In this document: in pieces, positions 23,797 to 33,246 of the stretch | How the letters are laid out: every line of letters begins with the position of its first letter | Position numbering within the stretch: position 1 is the stretch's first letter | NCBI RefSeq assembly: GCF_026239695.1 | Contig: NZ_JAPIVS010000004.1 | Location: 310,001-374,000, forward strand | DNA: 64,000 nucleotides | Direction of reading: 5' to 3' | From: Pedobacter sp. MC2016-15 | GTDB lineage: Bacteria > Bacteroidota > Bacteroidia > Sphingobacteriales > Sphingobacteriaceae | The notes under the pieces: model-generated | Database searches by the model: none | What the model was told of the DNA's origin: nothing | The model's input: the letters and a program-made list of their open reading frames with translations, nothing else | Translations under genes and position numbers: made by a program

Positions 23797-23894
23797 CTTA
23801 TCCAGAAAGACTGAGGGAATGGGCCCTGTGATGTCTTAGCAACCTGTTGCCAAATAAGGTGCTAAATCCTTCCTCTTAAATGAGGATAGATAAG
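23797..23894 (+). promoter_or_regulatory. SAM-I (S-box) riboswitch
   Basis: The conserved S-box core is present in order: closing stem CTTATC (23797-23802) with GATAAG (23889-23894), AGACTGAGGGAATGGGCCC, TGATGTCTTAGCAACCTG, and AAGGTGCTAAATCC. It senses S-adenosylmethionine and normally shuts off methionine-supply genes when SAM is high. Here it precedes a SusC/SusD/peptidase unit rather than a biosynthetic gene. Confidence 0.92.
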
Positions 23895-23959
23895 AGAGAT
23901 TTCCTTGGAAAAATCTGAATAAGTTTCAAACCATTTTTTAAAACTTATCAATAATTACA

Positions 23960-24067
23960 ATGAAACGCGATCAGCAAAAATCTATTTTAATGTGCTCTTA
24001 CTCTCCATCATGTCAGCCAAATTGTAATCCTCACTATTGTTCTGATATGTCGATGCGAATGCGCTAG
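23960..24067 (+). CDS. 35-residue Cys/Met-rich leader ORF
   Basis: ATG-started ORF between the SAM riboswitch and susC. It contains four cysteines and five methionines (start included) in 35 residues, spaced as SPSCQPNCNPHYCSDMSMRMR at the C-terminal end. The upstream context is A-rich, as for other genes here. The sulfur-amino-acid density and the location suggest a translated leader whose decoding speed reports Cys/Met supply. A short secreted or metal-binding peptide is an alternative, although there is no signal sequence. Confidence 0.5.
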   Translation: MKRDQQKSILMCSYSPSCQPNCNPHYCSDMSMRMR

Positions 24068-24158
24068 GCACTCGCCAACCTACTAATTTTCTCAACCTTA
24101 AATCACGGCCTTAACCAGGCGATGGAATTCTTATGTCCAATTTTTACACTCAATTATT

Positions 24159-27100
24159 ATGAAAAAAAACTTACTGAGTCTTATTTTACTACTTGTAGTT
24201 TTTTCTGCAAGACTGTTCGCACAGGACAGGCAACTTAGCGGAACCGTGAGGGATGCTGAAACAGGCGGCCCTATTCCAGGCGTAATTATCAAGGCAAACC
24301 AAAGCGGCAGATCGGTCTTGAGCAAAACAAACGGTCAGTTCTCGATCACCGTGACTGCTGATGACAAGGCGGTAACCTTCAGTTATGTAGGATACACCAG
24401 CATCACGAAAACACCAGGGTCATCATTCAGCGAGATCAAACTATCTGCCTCCAATACCAACCTCAAAGATGTTGTGGTTGTGGGTTATGGCACCCAGGCG
24501 AAAAAAGAATTTACTGGTTCTGCAGCAAGGATCACAGCCGAAGCGGTAAAGGACATTCCTGTTCAGAGTTTTGAGCAGGCGCTGATAGGAAAGGCGCCGG
24601 GTGTACAGATATCTACGCCTAGTGGTGTACTTAATGATGCGCCGGTGATCCGCATCCGCGGAATAAACTCTATTTCACTCAGTTCTTCTCCTCTGGTTGT
24701 GGTGGATGGTATCCCTGTGAATACGGGAGATATCTCTACTACCAACTCTGTAGCTAATAATCCATTATCTGACATCAACCCCTCTGATATTGAATCGATA
24801 GATGTACTGAAAGATGCGGCCTCAACTTCTATCTATGGCTCTCGTGCTGCCGGTGGTGTAATTTTGGTAACTACAAAAAAGGGAAAACAGGGCAGGGCAA
24901 AGGTTTCCTATGACGCATGGGTGGGCATAACCAATGCTTCGAGATTGCCGGAGCTGCTGAACAGTGAGCAATATGTGCAGATCAAAAACGAAGCTGTACT
25001 GAACAGCAAAATCCTGAGCGGAAATGAAAATAACGCGAATGTGGCTTCAGCGCTTTTTTTTCCCTCACAAAATGCTGACGGCTCGAATGTGGATACACGG
25101 TGGTACGACCAGGTTTATCGCACCGGGGTATCCCATAACCATAATATCAGCGTTGGCGGTGGAAATGAAACTACAAAGTATTATTTCTCTTCCAACTACT
25201 CCAAACAGCAGGGGATTACGCAGGACAATACATTCGAAAGAAAGGGGCTGCGCTTTAACATTGATCACCAGGTAAACCGCTGGTTTAAGCTGACAGGTAA
25301 CTTCTCGTATAACAATACGGACAACAGAGCGCAAAATACGGGTTCACTGAGCAGCAGTGGTTTGTTGCTGATTGGTGCGGGGCGACTGGCTTTCTCTCTG
25401 CCACCGAACGTTTCTCCCTACAATGCAGATGGTTCGTATAACCTGAGTGCCACCGGAACGTTAGGCGCCGGAAATAACTTGTTTACCAATACCTTATGGC
25501 ATCCGGGAGCATTGTTTGATAACAGTACCTACAAAACTTCTAATGATCATATCGTAGGGAATGTTCATGCATCTATTAAACTGCTGGATGGGTTAACCTT
25601 TGAAAGTAACTATGGTCTCGACCGCCTGAGATCTGAAAATATTACCTACCTGAGTCCTCTGCTTGGCTCCTCGGGCTTTTCTGCCGGCGGTTCTGCAACC
25701 AATATCGCTGCGCTCAGAAATAACTACAACTTTACCAACACCCTCAACTATGACAAGAGGTTTGGAGAGAAACACCACATCGCCGCATTAGCTGGATATG
25801 ATGTTCAGAAATTTAATTACACCGCCTGGGGCGCCAACCAGACAGGGACTTCTGATCCTTTCTTTGAAAACTACCAGGGTACATGGGCAACCATCCGCTC
25901 ATCTGGCAACAGCATATCAGAAAAACTTTACCTTTCTTCATTCTTCAGGTTATCGTATGATTATGCGGGCAAGTATTTCTTAACTGCAAACTTCAGAAAA
26001 GACGGGAACTCTGCTCTTGGTGGTGATAACAAGTACGGTAACTTTGGCGGTGTATCTGCCGGATGGTTGCTGAGTGAAGAATCTTTTTATAAAAACACGG
26101 CCTTGAGCGCTGTGGTAAATTCCCTGAAACTTAAAGGGAGCTGGGGTAAAGTGGGTAACGGAAATCTTTCATCGGCCTACGCCTCTCTTAACCTGTATGC
26201 GGCATCAATCTATGGATCTGCAGCAACATGGGCACTGTCGCAGGCAGGAAATCCGAGCCTCGGATGGGAGACGAGTAAACAAACAAACGGAGGTATAGAA
26301 GCGGGTTTATTTCATGACAGGTTGCAATTCTCTGCCGAATACTTCAACAATGATGTCAATGGTTTGATTCTGAGCAGTCCGCAGTCGCCTTCAAAAGGTT
26401 TACCGGGCGATGCCATCCTGACCAACGTGGGTGCCATGTACAACAGGGGTATTGAGCTGGGCCTATCGGGTACAGTTCTGACTGGCAAAGATTTTAACTG
26501 GAGAGCTTCATTTAACTATACACACGTAAAAAACAGGGTTACAGCACTGGCAGAAGGCAACAGCGACATTATCGGTTATACGCAGACGACTACAGAAGCG
26601 AACAATGTGACGCGTGTAGGCTACTCTGTAAGCAGTTTGTATGGTGCGGTAAGTGCGGGTGTTAACCCTGAAAACGGGCGTCGTATCTTTATCAATAAAA
26701 ACGGTGAAAAAGTACAATACAGCGCTGCGGTACCAACAGGACAAAGCAACTGGACATACCTGGACGGCCGCACCGCTGAAGCGATTACCGTGGCTGATTA
26801 TCAGATCTTAAGTAATTCTGTACCAACATGGTATGGTGGTTTCTCCAACAGTTTCCAGTACAAAGCTTTTGACCTTACCGTAAACCTGACATATTCTGGA
26901 GGAAACAAGATGTTAAACGGTACCAGGGGTACACTGCTGGATCAGCGTTTTTACAACAACTCAACTGATGTTCTTGACAGATGGACTACCCCGGGTCAGG
27001 TGACCAATATCCCGAGACTGGTTTATAATGATGTGATCTCCAATGGTTCCAATGGATTTTCTATCTCTGAGAATGCGCAGAAAGCAGACTTCCTGAGGTT

Positions 27101-27329
27101 ACAAACGCTGGTACTTGGGTATTCTTTGCCAAAGAAATTCCTGAATAAACTCGATATCTCAGGTTTGAGGATCTATGGCCAGGCAAATAACCTGTTTTTG
27201 CTAACGGGCTATACGGGATCTGATCCTGAGACTGCCTCTAACGGCGATACAACAACGTCTATCGGTGTAGAGAAAAACTCTATTGGTCAGGGCAGGACTT
27301 TCACACTGGGTCTTAATCTAAGTTTTTAA
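24159..27329 (+). CDS. SusC/RagA family TonB-linked outer membrane protein (SAM-riboswitch unit)
   Basis: A 1056-residue outer-membrane transporter working with the SusD partner encoded next. A signal peptide (to about 22, RLFAQ) is followed by a carboxypeptidase-like domain with PGVIIKANQSG and FSYVGYTS, the SusC-specific box VVVGYGTQAKKEFTGS before the plug, a plug with RIRGINSISLSSSPLVVVDGI region motifs, and a long barrel ending RTFTLGLNLSF. No separate TonB-box anomaly is seen. Since the unit contains two peptidases and a thioredoxin and is preceded by a SAM riboswitch, the likely cargo is peptides or a sulfur-containing oligomer rather than glycan. This is inference from context. Confidence 0.93.
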   Translation: MKKNLLSLILLLVVFSARLFAQDRQLSGTVRDAETGGPIPGVIIKANQSGRSVLSKTNGQFSITVTADDKAVTFSYVGYTSITKTPGSSFSEIKLSASNTNLKDVVVVGYGTQAKKEFTGSAARITAEAVKDIPVQSFEQALIGKAPGVQISTPSGVLNDAPVIRIRGINSISLSSSPLVVVDGIPVNTGDISTTNSVANNPLSDINPSDIESIDVLKDAASTSIYGSRAAGGVILVTTKKGKQGRAKVSYDAWVGITNASRLPELLNSEQYVQIKNEAVLNSKILSGNENNANVASALFFPSQNADGSNVDTRWYDQVYRTGVSHNHNISVGGGNETTKYYFSSNYSKQQGITQDNTFERKGLRFNIDHQVNRWFKLTGNFSYNNTDNRAQNTGSLSSSGLLLIGAGRLAFSLPPNVSPYNADGSYNLSATGTLGAGNNLFTNTLWHPGALFDNSTYKTSNDHIVGNVHASIKLLDGLTFESNYGLDRLRSENITYLSPLLGSSGFSAGGSATNIAALRNNYNFTNTLNYDKRFGEKHHIAALAGYDVQKFNYTAWGANQTGTSDPFFENYQGTWATIRSSGNSISEKLYLSSFFRLSYDYAGKYFLTANFRKDGNSALGGDNKYGNFGGVSAGWLLSEESFYKNTALSAVVNSLKLKGSWGKVGNGNLSSAYASLNLYAASIYGSAATWALSQAGNPSLGWETSKQTNGGIEAGLFHDRLQFSAEYFNNDVNGLILSSPQSPSKGLPGDAILTNVGAMYNRGIELGLSGTVLTGKDFNWRASFNYTHVKNRVTALAEGNSDIIGYTQTTTEANNVTRVGYSVSSLYGAVSAGVNPENGRRIFINKNGEKVQYSAAVPTGQSNWTYLDGRTAEAITVADYQILSNSVPTWYGGFSNSFQYKAFDLTVNLTYSGGNKMLNGTRGTLLDQRFYNNSTDVLDRWTTPGQVTNIPRLVYNDVISNGSNGFSISENAQKADFLRLQTLVLGYSLPKKFLNKLDISGLRIYGQANNLFLLTGYTGSDPETASNGDTTTSIGVEKNSIGQGRTFTLGLNLSF

Positions 27330-27347
27330 TCGAAATCTTAAATCATC

Positions 27348-28808
27348 ATGAACAAATACTACGGAATCATCATCAAATATAAATTCATTCTTCTTTTGTC
27401 GGCAACTGCACTGATCAGTTCCTGCGAGAAAAATGACGATCTGACTATTGCACCAGAAACCACGATCTCTGACGAGGATATCTTTAAATCACCGGCAAGG
27501 ATTGAAGGTGTGGCAAACGGGATATACAAAGCGCTGAAAGGGGCAAGTCTCTATGGCGGCAGGTTTTTGCTGTACCAGGATGTGAGAGGGGAAGATTTCC
27601 TGAACATCACTGCCAATACTTATACCGGATATGACGGATGGAATAACGCTTACAGTTCTGGTTCTAACGATATCAACAACTTGTGGTCGGCAGCCTATAC
27701 TACGATCAACAGGGCCAATACACTGATCGCTGGTTTGGCCGCCAACCCTGGCGTGGTAACTAATGCGAAAGCCGCTCAGTATGTTGGGGAAGCAAAATTT
27801 CTGAGAGCACTGGCTTACTATGATCTGGTGATCAGTTTTGGACAACCTTATAACAAGGATGCCGGGGCCTCTAAAGGTGTACCCCTGCGTTTGAAGGCAG
27901 AGGCAGGTCCGGAAAACAACGATCTTGCTAGAAGCTCTGTAGCCGAAATATACGCACAGGTGCTCAAAGACCTGGATGAAGCTGAAGCTGCCTTGCCACA
28001 AAATTATACCAGCAACGACCTGAATACAACCAGGGCACATACGAGTGCCGCCATTGCGCTGAAAACAAGGGTTTACCTCTCCATGAACAACTACGCCAAA
28101 GTTGCTGAAGAAGCGGAGAAACTGGCGCCACAAACAACAGCGCCGTTCAGTACCACCGCAACGGCGGTGAAACATGCCCTGCAACCTTCTATAGCTACGA
28201 TCTTCTCATCCGACTACGCTACGGCAGAATCTATTTTCAGTATTCCGATGAGCACACTGGATTCTTATACGGGTCAGTCGTCCATTGCTTATATCTACAA
28301 TACCAACCTGGAATACTACCTGAACCCGGCAGGAATACTTGGAGATGCCCAATGGGGAACTGCTGACGCACGCCGGACAGCACTGACGAGAACTGTTTCA
28401 GGAAAGCAATATTTCAGAAAATATGCAAAGCCATCTCCCTTTCTTGACTACATTCCTGTCATCCGTTATGCAGAGGTACTGCTCAATTATGCTGAAGCTG
28501 CCGCAAGAACAGGTAATCTGGTGCTGGCCACCAACTTGCTTAAAGCTGTTCACCAGCGTTCTGATGCTGCTTACGTTTTTCCTGCAGCGGCAACTGCTAC
28601 ACAGCAAGCCCTGGTAGAAACAATATGGAAGGAGCGCAGAATTGAACTGCTGGGCGAAGGGCTTCGCGCCGGGGACCTGCTGAGAAACCTGCAGGCCTTG
28701 CCGGCCAAAGGCGATGGGAACCTGCAAACGCCGGCCGTAGCAACAACGGCGGCCAACTATGTTTTTCCGGCACCAAATACAGAATTAGCTACCAATAAAC
28801 TTTACTAA
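27348..28808 (+). CDS. SusD/RagB family nutrient-binding lipoprotein (SAM-riboswitch unit)
   Basis: A 486-residue surface lipoprotein that caps the SusC transporter and binds substrate. The signal sequence ends with a lipobox (LISSC). TPR-rich helical body with AKFLRALAYYDLVISFGQPY (the classical SusD helix) and WKERRIELLGEGLRAGDLLR near the C-terminus. It starts 18 bases after susC. The cargo is unknown, and the binding loops cannot be read from the sequence. Confidence 0.93.
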   Translation: MNKYYGIIIKYKFILLLSATALISSCEKNDDLTIAPETTISDEDIFKSPARIEGVANGIYKALKGASLYGGRFLLYQDVRGEDFLNITANTYTGYDGWNNAYSSGSNDINNLWSAAYTTINRANTLIAGLAANPGVVTNAKAAQYVGEAKFLRALAYYDLVISFGQPYNKDAGASKGVPLRLKAEAGPENNDLARSSVAEIYAQVLKDLDEAEAALPQNYTSNDLNTTRAHTSAAIALKTRVYLSMNNYAKVAEEAEKLAPQTTAPFSTTATAVKHALQPSIATIFSSDYATAESIFSIPMSTLDSYTGQSSIAYIYNTNLEYYLNPAGILGDAQWGTADARRTALTRTVSGKQYFRKYAKPSPFLDYIPVIRYAEVLLNYAEAAARTGNLVLATNLLKAVHQRSDAAYVFPAAATATQQALVETIWKERRIELLGEGLRAGDLLRNLQALPAKGDGNLQTPAVATTAANYVFPAPNTELATNKLY

Positions 28809-28826
28809 CCCATAAATCGAAAACAC

Positions 28827-29813
28827 ATGAAAAAATCAATTATAATCGCTGCCTTCTCGCTGAGTGTATTCAGTGCTGGCGCACAGCAGAAGAGCAAACT
28901 GAACCTTGAAGGCGCAGTTGCTGACACCGTTGTCAATAAGGTTTATCTGCAGAAATTTCATAATAAAATGTTCAGCACTGTAGACTCGGCAGTAGTAACC
29001 AATGGAAAATTTAAATTCAGCTCTGCTGTGGTGCTTCCGGAATTATACGGACTAAGTGTTGATACGACCCGCATCCCGCTGTATGTTTTCCTGGATCAGG
29101 GAAAGATCTCTGTGAACCTGAGTCCTGTAAAAGGATATAGCCGTTCAGCAGTGAAGGGATCTGCTCCGCAGGATCTTTTTGAAACTTACAAGAACACGCG
29201 CGATCTGGAAATCAGCAAATTTATTACAGACCATCCGGCATCAATTGTATCCGCATATGTGCTGTACCGCAACTGGTCGTACAGGTTAAGTCCTGAGGAT
29301 ATCACAAAAAACATTGGCCTGCTAGACAAGAGCCTCGCGAATAACACTTATGTCCTGGAGCTTAAAAAGCTGGTTGAAGTTTTGGACGGACTGGCTGTAG
29401 GGAAAAAAGCACCGGACTTCTCCGGAACAGACCCTTCGGGGAAAACAATCAAATTCTCAGATAATCTTAAAGGATACACACTGCTGGATTTCTGGGCTTC
29501 ATGGTGCGGACCTTGTCGTAAGGAGAATCCGAATGTTGTTGCGGCCTACCAGAAATACAAGGATAAAGGTTTCAGCGTCTTTGGTGTTTCACTGGATAAA
29601 AATAAGGAAAGCTGGGTGCAGGGAATCAATGACGACCACCTGAACTGGCCACAGGTTTCTGAACTGGTGTACTGGAAAAGTGAGATCGCTAAATTGTACG
29701 GGGTAAGGGCAATTCCGGGCAACTACCTGATAGATTCCAAGGGAGTAATTGTAGCACGGAACCTTCGCGGAGAGCAGCTTCAGGAAAAGCTAAAGGAATT
29801 GCTGGATAAATAG
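28827..29813 (+). CDS. TlpA-like thioredoxin with N-terminal DUF4369-type domain
   Basis: A 328-residue exported thiol-disulfide protein. Signal peptide to about residue 19 (SAGAQ), a beta-rich DUF4369-like domain (about 25-115), a helical linker, and a thioredoxin domain from about 193 with the active site FWASWCGPCRKE (Cys227 and Cys230). It would reduce disulfides in the periplasm. Third gene of the SAM-riboswitch unit, 18 bases after susD and one base before the carboxypeptidase. In this setting it may reduce cystine-type or disulfide-linked peptide cargo. Confidence 0.92.
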   Translation: MKKSIIIAAFSLSVFSAGAQQKSKLNLEGAVADTVVNKVYLQKFHNKMFSTVDSAVVTNGKFKFSSAVVLPELYGLSVDTTRIPLYVFLDQGKISVNLSPVKGYSRSAVKGSAPQDLFETYKNTRDLEISKFITDHPASIVSAYVLYRNWSYRLSPEDITKNIGLLDKSLANNTYVLELKKLVEVLDGLAVGKKAPDFSGTDPSGKTIKFSDNLKGYTLLDFWASWCGPCRKENPNVVAAYQKYKDKGFSVFGVSLDKNKESWVQGINDDHLNWPQVSELVYWKSEIAKLYGVRAIPGNYLIDSKGVIVARNLRGEQLQEKLKELLDK

Positions 29814-29814
29814 A

Positions 29815-31068
29815 ATGAAAATGATAAATATAAAAACGATTTATATTGCCGCTCTTCTGCTGGGGAATGTTGCTGTGGCTCAGAATAAAACAGGGTTCAA
29901 AGGTCAGGGGCCAATTCGTGGTGTATCTACGGTCAGCCGACCGGTATTGCGTCAATGGAAAGGCATCTTCTTACAAAAGGGAGATGACGTTTATTTCAGC
30001 AATGACTTTGAGGGTGGAAGACTGAATGGTATGCTGAAAGTAAATGATACACTCTACACAGCGCTGATCAGTCCGGAAAATGTACCCATAAATGGCAGTC
30101 CATGGTATGCCTTTAAGGTCTGGGCGGCCAAAGAAAAGAATATTACTATTAGTTTAACATATCTGCAGGGGAGGCACCGTTACCCTGCTAAAATCAGCAG
30201 GGACGGATTGAGTTGGTCATCTCTGGAAACTGCGGGGGCAAAAAAGTACTTTGAACTTGATTCTGTACCGCAAAACTATGAGTTTAAACTTAAGGTAGGT
30301 AAAGATACCACCTGGGTGGCTGCGCAGGAGCTTTTTACGAGTAAGCATGTTTCCGGATGGGTTGCTGAACTGAACCATCAGCCAAATACTACTGCATTGC
30401 AGATTGGCACCAGTACACTGGGAAAACCGCTGACAGTACTGAAAATAGGAAACCCAGCGAGTAAAAAGCGCATCCTCATTTATGGCAGGCAACATCCACC
30501 GGAGGTGACAGGGCATTATGCGATGACAGCCTTTGTACAGACGCTGATTTCTGATGCTAAATTGTCTAAGAAGTTTCTGAAGGAATACCTGGTATATATA
30601 GTTCCGCTAATGAATCCAGATGGTGTTGATGAAGGAAACTGGAGACATAATACCGGTGGTGTAGACTTAAATCGCGACTGGGATGCGTTCAACCAACCAG
30701 AGTCGTCGGCAGTAAGGGATTTTCTGAAGAAGGAGATTAGTGATCAGGGAAACAAGCTGGTCTTTGCAATCGACTTCCATTCTACCTATGATGATATTTA
30801 CTACCGTGTAGATCCAAAATTGAAGAGCGACAATCCGGACCTGATCTCCAGCTGGCTCCGCAAAACCCAGGAACAAATCCCGGGATATGTGCCCAACGTA
30901 AAATCACTGTACAGCGGTGGACCTACTTATACTGCTTTTAGTTATCTCTTTAAACAGTATGGTGCCGAGTCGCTTGTTTATGAAATTGGCGATAAAACTC
31001 CGCGAGACTTTATCAAACATAAAGGAGAAGTATCAGCTAATCTATTAATGGATCTTCTGCTCAAATAA
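29815..31068 (+). CDS. M14 family zinc carboxypeptidase, exported
   Basis: A 417-residue metallopeptidase with a signal peptide (to about 23, NVAVAQ). An N-terminal beta domain (about 30-190) is followed by the M14 catalytic domain. The zinc ligands are seen as GRQHPPEVTG (His227 and Glu230) and DFHSTYDD (His about 322). NPDGVDEGNWRHNTGGVDLNRD supplies the substrate carboxylate contacts, and LVYEIGD carries the catalytic Glu (about 390). It removes C-terminal amino acids from peptides. Tightly packed in the SAM-riboswitch unit (one-base gap upstream, nine bases downstream). Confidence 0.93.
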   Translation: MKMINIKTIYIAALLLGNVAVAQNKTGFKGQGPIRGVSTVSRPVLRQWKGIFLQKGDDVYFSNDFEGGRLNGMLKVNDTLYTALISPENVPINGSPWYAFKVWAAKEKNITISLTYLQGRHRYPAKISRDGLSWSSLETAGAKKYFELDSVPQNYEFKLKVGKDTTWVAAQELFTSKHVSGWVAELNHQPNTTALQIGTSTLGKPLTVLKIGNPASKKRILIYGRQHPPEVTGHYAMTAFVQTLISDAKLSKKFLKEYLVYIVPLMNPDGVDEGNWRHNTGGVDLNRDWDAFNQPESSAVRDFLKKEISDQGNKLVFAIDFHSTYDDIYYRVDPKLKSDNPDLISSWLRKTQEQIPGYVPNVKSLYSGGPTYTAFSYLFKQYGAESLVYEIGDKTPRDFIKHKGEVSANLLMDLLLK

Positions 31069-31077
31069 AATTATAAA

Positions 31078-33246
31078 ATGAAAATATTCGTATTCTTAGT
31101 TGCCTCTACTCTTCTTTCTTCACAGCTTCAGGCACAGGTGCAAAAAGAAGGAATTGCGGTGACTGATCTTCTGCTGATCAAAAGGGCAGGAAATGTTCAG
31201 ATTTCTCCTTCCGGTTCTACAGTTCTTTTTTCTGTGAACAGCATTGTTCCGTCCGAGAAAGATAAAAACGATTTTACGTATAAGAACCAGTTCTGGAAGC
31301 TGGATCTCAGAGCAGGGGCAAAGGCTGTTCCATTTGTTGAAGGTAAGGAGGCAGTCTCACAGCCAGCCTACAGTCCTGATGGCAAACGAATTGCGTTCCT
31401 GAGAAACGTAAAGGGGAAACAGCAGATCTTTCTGTTACAGGTGGCTGACGGCAAGATACAGCAGATCAGCAATTTTAAATATGGTGCAGGCAGTCTTTCC
31501 TGGAGCCCGAATGGTCGCAGGATTCTGTTTACTTCTTCGATTTCTCTACAGGAATACGTGGCAGATGCCAGTCTTAACCCTGAGCATAAGGTACCAGCCT
31601 GGAATGATGAGAAACCTGGATTCTCTGCTAACGAAGATCTGAAAATCACTAAGGCCAAAAGCAATGCAAACGGCAGCATTGAGGAGATCAGGGCTTACCT
31701 GAGCGCGAATGAATCCGACAAGAAGGCTAAAGTTCTTACCCGTGTACAGTTCCAAAACGAGACAACTACGACAAGCGAATTGCGTTTTACACATGTGTTT
31801 ATCATGGATGCAGATTCTGCTGCCGTACCAAAAGCGATAACAAGGGGCTTTTATTCTTTTAGTAACCCGAAGTTCCTGAGTAATGATAAACTGGTGCTGA
31901 CCAGCAAACTGGATTCATTGCATCATCCTGATAATGCACTGGAAGACCAGATTTACACCGTTAATGCTGATGGCAGCGGACTTACAAAGTTGCTGGGAGA
32001 AGAAGGTAAATCTTTTAGTGTTGCCGCAGTATCGGAAAGCGGTAAGTGGCTTGCTTACCAAACATCGGTTCCGGGAACGGTAAATGTGCCGCAACTCTTT
32101 GTGAAAAAAATAGCTGACGCAAATGCTCAGGCTATCAAAATTTTACTGGACCGCTCAAAGAGTGATGTATTGTTTGCAGAAAATGAGAAGTCGGTATACT
32201 TTACTGCTTCCAGTAATGGCGGATCGCCGCTTTACAATGCTTTGTTATCAAATGGTAAGGTGACGCAATTGAGTTCTGAGGATGATGGTCTTTCGGATTT
32301 TGATATTTCTGGTAACCGGATTATCTATGTGAAAACCTCGGTAAGTAATCCTTCAGAAGTGTACAGCTCGGACCTTGCACTGAAAGCTCCAAAGGTGCTC
32401 ACAGCACTCAACTCTGGCTGGCTAGCCAACAAACAACTGAGTATACCTCAAAAATACACTTTTGTTAATGATAAGGGACTGGAAGTAGAGTATTGGGTGA
32501 TGAAGCCAATTAATTTTGATGCTACAAAGAAATATCCATTGCTACTGGAAATGCATGGTGGTCCCGCTTCGATGTGGGGTCCGGGAGATCAGTCGATGTG
32601 GCATGAGTTCCAGTATTTTTGTGCGCAGGGAATTGCTGTGGTATATGGCAACCCAAGGGGATCTAATGGTTATGGCGATGCTTTCCTCAAGGCTAATCTG
32701 AATGACTGGGGACCAGGTCCTGCAAGTGATGTACTGACTACTGTAGACCGGACGGTTGCCCTGGGTTGGGCAGATCCGAAGAAACTATTGATCAGTGGTG
32801 GTTCTTATGCAGGCTACCTCACGGCCTGGATTATTAGTCATGACAACAGGTTTCTGGCGGCGAGCAGCCAGCGGGGAGTGTATAATTTTGCGACCTTCTT
32901 TGGCGAAGCCAATGTCTGGCGCATGGTACCGCGGTATTTTGGCGGTTACCCATGGGATCCGGCGGTGAGGAAGGTACTTGAAGCTCAATCGCCGGTAAAC
33001 TTTGTACAGCGCGTCAATACGCCGCTGCTGATGTTTCATGGTGAGAATGATGGCAGAACAGGAACGGTACAAAGTGATATGTTTTATAAAAGCCTGAAGG
33101 TGTTGGGTAAACCCGTTGAATATGTCAGACATCCGGGTGCCAGCCATGAGCTGGTGAGATCAGGGGATAACAGGCAGAGGATAGACCAGATGCTGAGGAT
33201 CTATGAATTCTTTGATCGTTATCTGAACACAACTCAACAGCATTAA
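31078..33246 (+). CDS. S9 family (prolyl oligopeptidase-type) peptidase, exported
   Basis: A 722-residue serine peptidase. Signal peptide to about residue 19 (QLQAQ), a WD40-like beta-propeller (about 40-430) that filters short peptides, and an alpha/beta hydrolase domain with LISGGSYAGYLTAW (nucleophile Ser576), an Asp near GENDGRTG, and His in HPGASHELV. It acts as an acyl-aminoacyl or dipeptidyl peptidase. Last gene of the SAM-riboswitch unit. Its stop overlaps the stop of the converging MdaB-like gene by three bases. Confidence 0.94.
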   Translation: MKIFVFLVASTLLSSQLQAQVQKEGIAVTDLLLIKRAGNVQISPSGSTVLFSVNSIVPSEKDKNDFTYKNQFWKLDLRAGAKAVPFVEGKEAVSQPAYSPDGKRIAFLRNVKGKQQIFLLQVADGKIQQISNFKYGAGSLSWSPNGRRILFTSSISLQEYVADASLNPEHKVPAWNDEKPGFSANEDLKITKAKSNANGSIEEIRAYLSANESDKKAKVLTRVQFQNETTTTSELRFTHVFIMDADSAAVPKAITRGFYSFSNPKFLSNDKLVLTSKLDSLHHPDNALEDQIYTVNADGSGLTKLLGEEGKSFSVAAVSESGKWLAYQTSVPGTVNVPQLFVKKIADANAQAIKILLDRSKSDVLFAENEKSVYFTASSNGGSPLYNALLSNGKVTQLSSEDDGLSDFDISGNRIIYVKTSVSNPSEVYSSDLALKAPKVLTALNSGWLANKQLSIPQKYTFVNDKGLEVEYWVMKPINFDATKKYPLLLEMHGGPASMWGPGDQSMWHEFQYFCAQGIAVVYGNPRGSNGYGDAFLKANLNDWGPGPASDVLTTVDRTVALGWADPKKLLISGGSYAGYLTAWIISHDNRFLAASSQRGVYNFATFFGEANVWRMVPRYFGGYPWDPAVRKVLEAQSPVNFVQRVNTPLLMFHGENDGRTGTVQSDMFYKSLKVLGKPVEYVRHPGASHELVRSGDNRQRIDQMLRIYEFFDRYLNTTQQH

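Larger units (their letters stand above)
23558..24158. other. 600-base leader region with dyad, promoter, SAM riboswitch and leader ORF
   Basis: After 180 bases of AT-rich sequence without features comes an ordered array: dyad and promoter (23749-23772), SAM-I riboswitch (23797-23894), two small hairpins (about 23898-23948) and the Cys/Met-rich ORF (23960-24067), ending 91 bases before susC. The second hairpin (ATAAGTTT 23919-23926 with AAACTTAT 23941-23948) could compete with riboswitch stem P1, because its CTTATC matches the P1 5' strand. Confidence 0.7.

Noticed and set aside
23755..23945. Possible conventional protein-coding gene across the riboswitch region
   Set aside because: All frames are interrupted and the S-box core explains the conserved-looking sequence.
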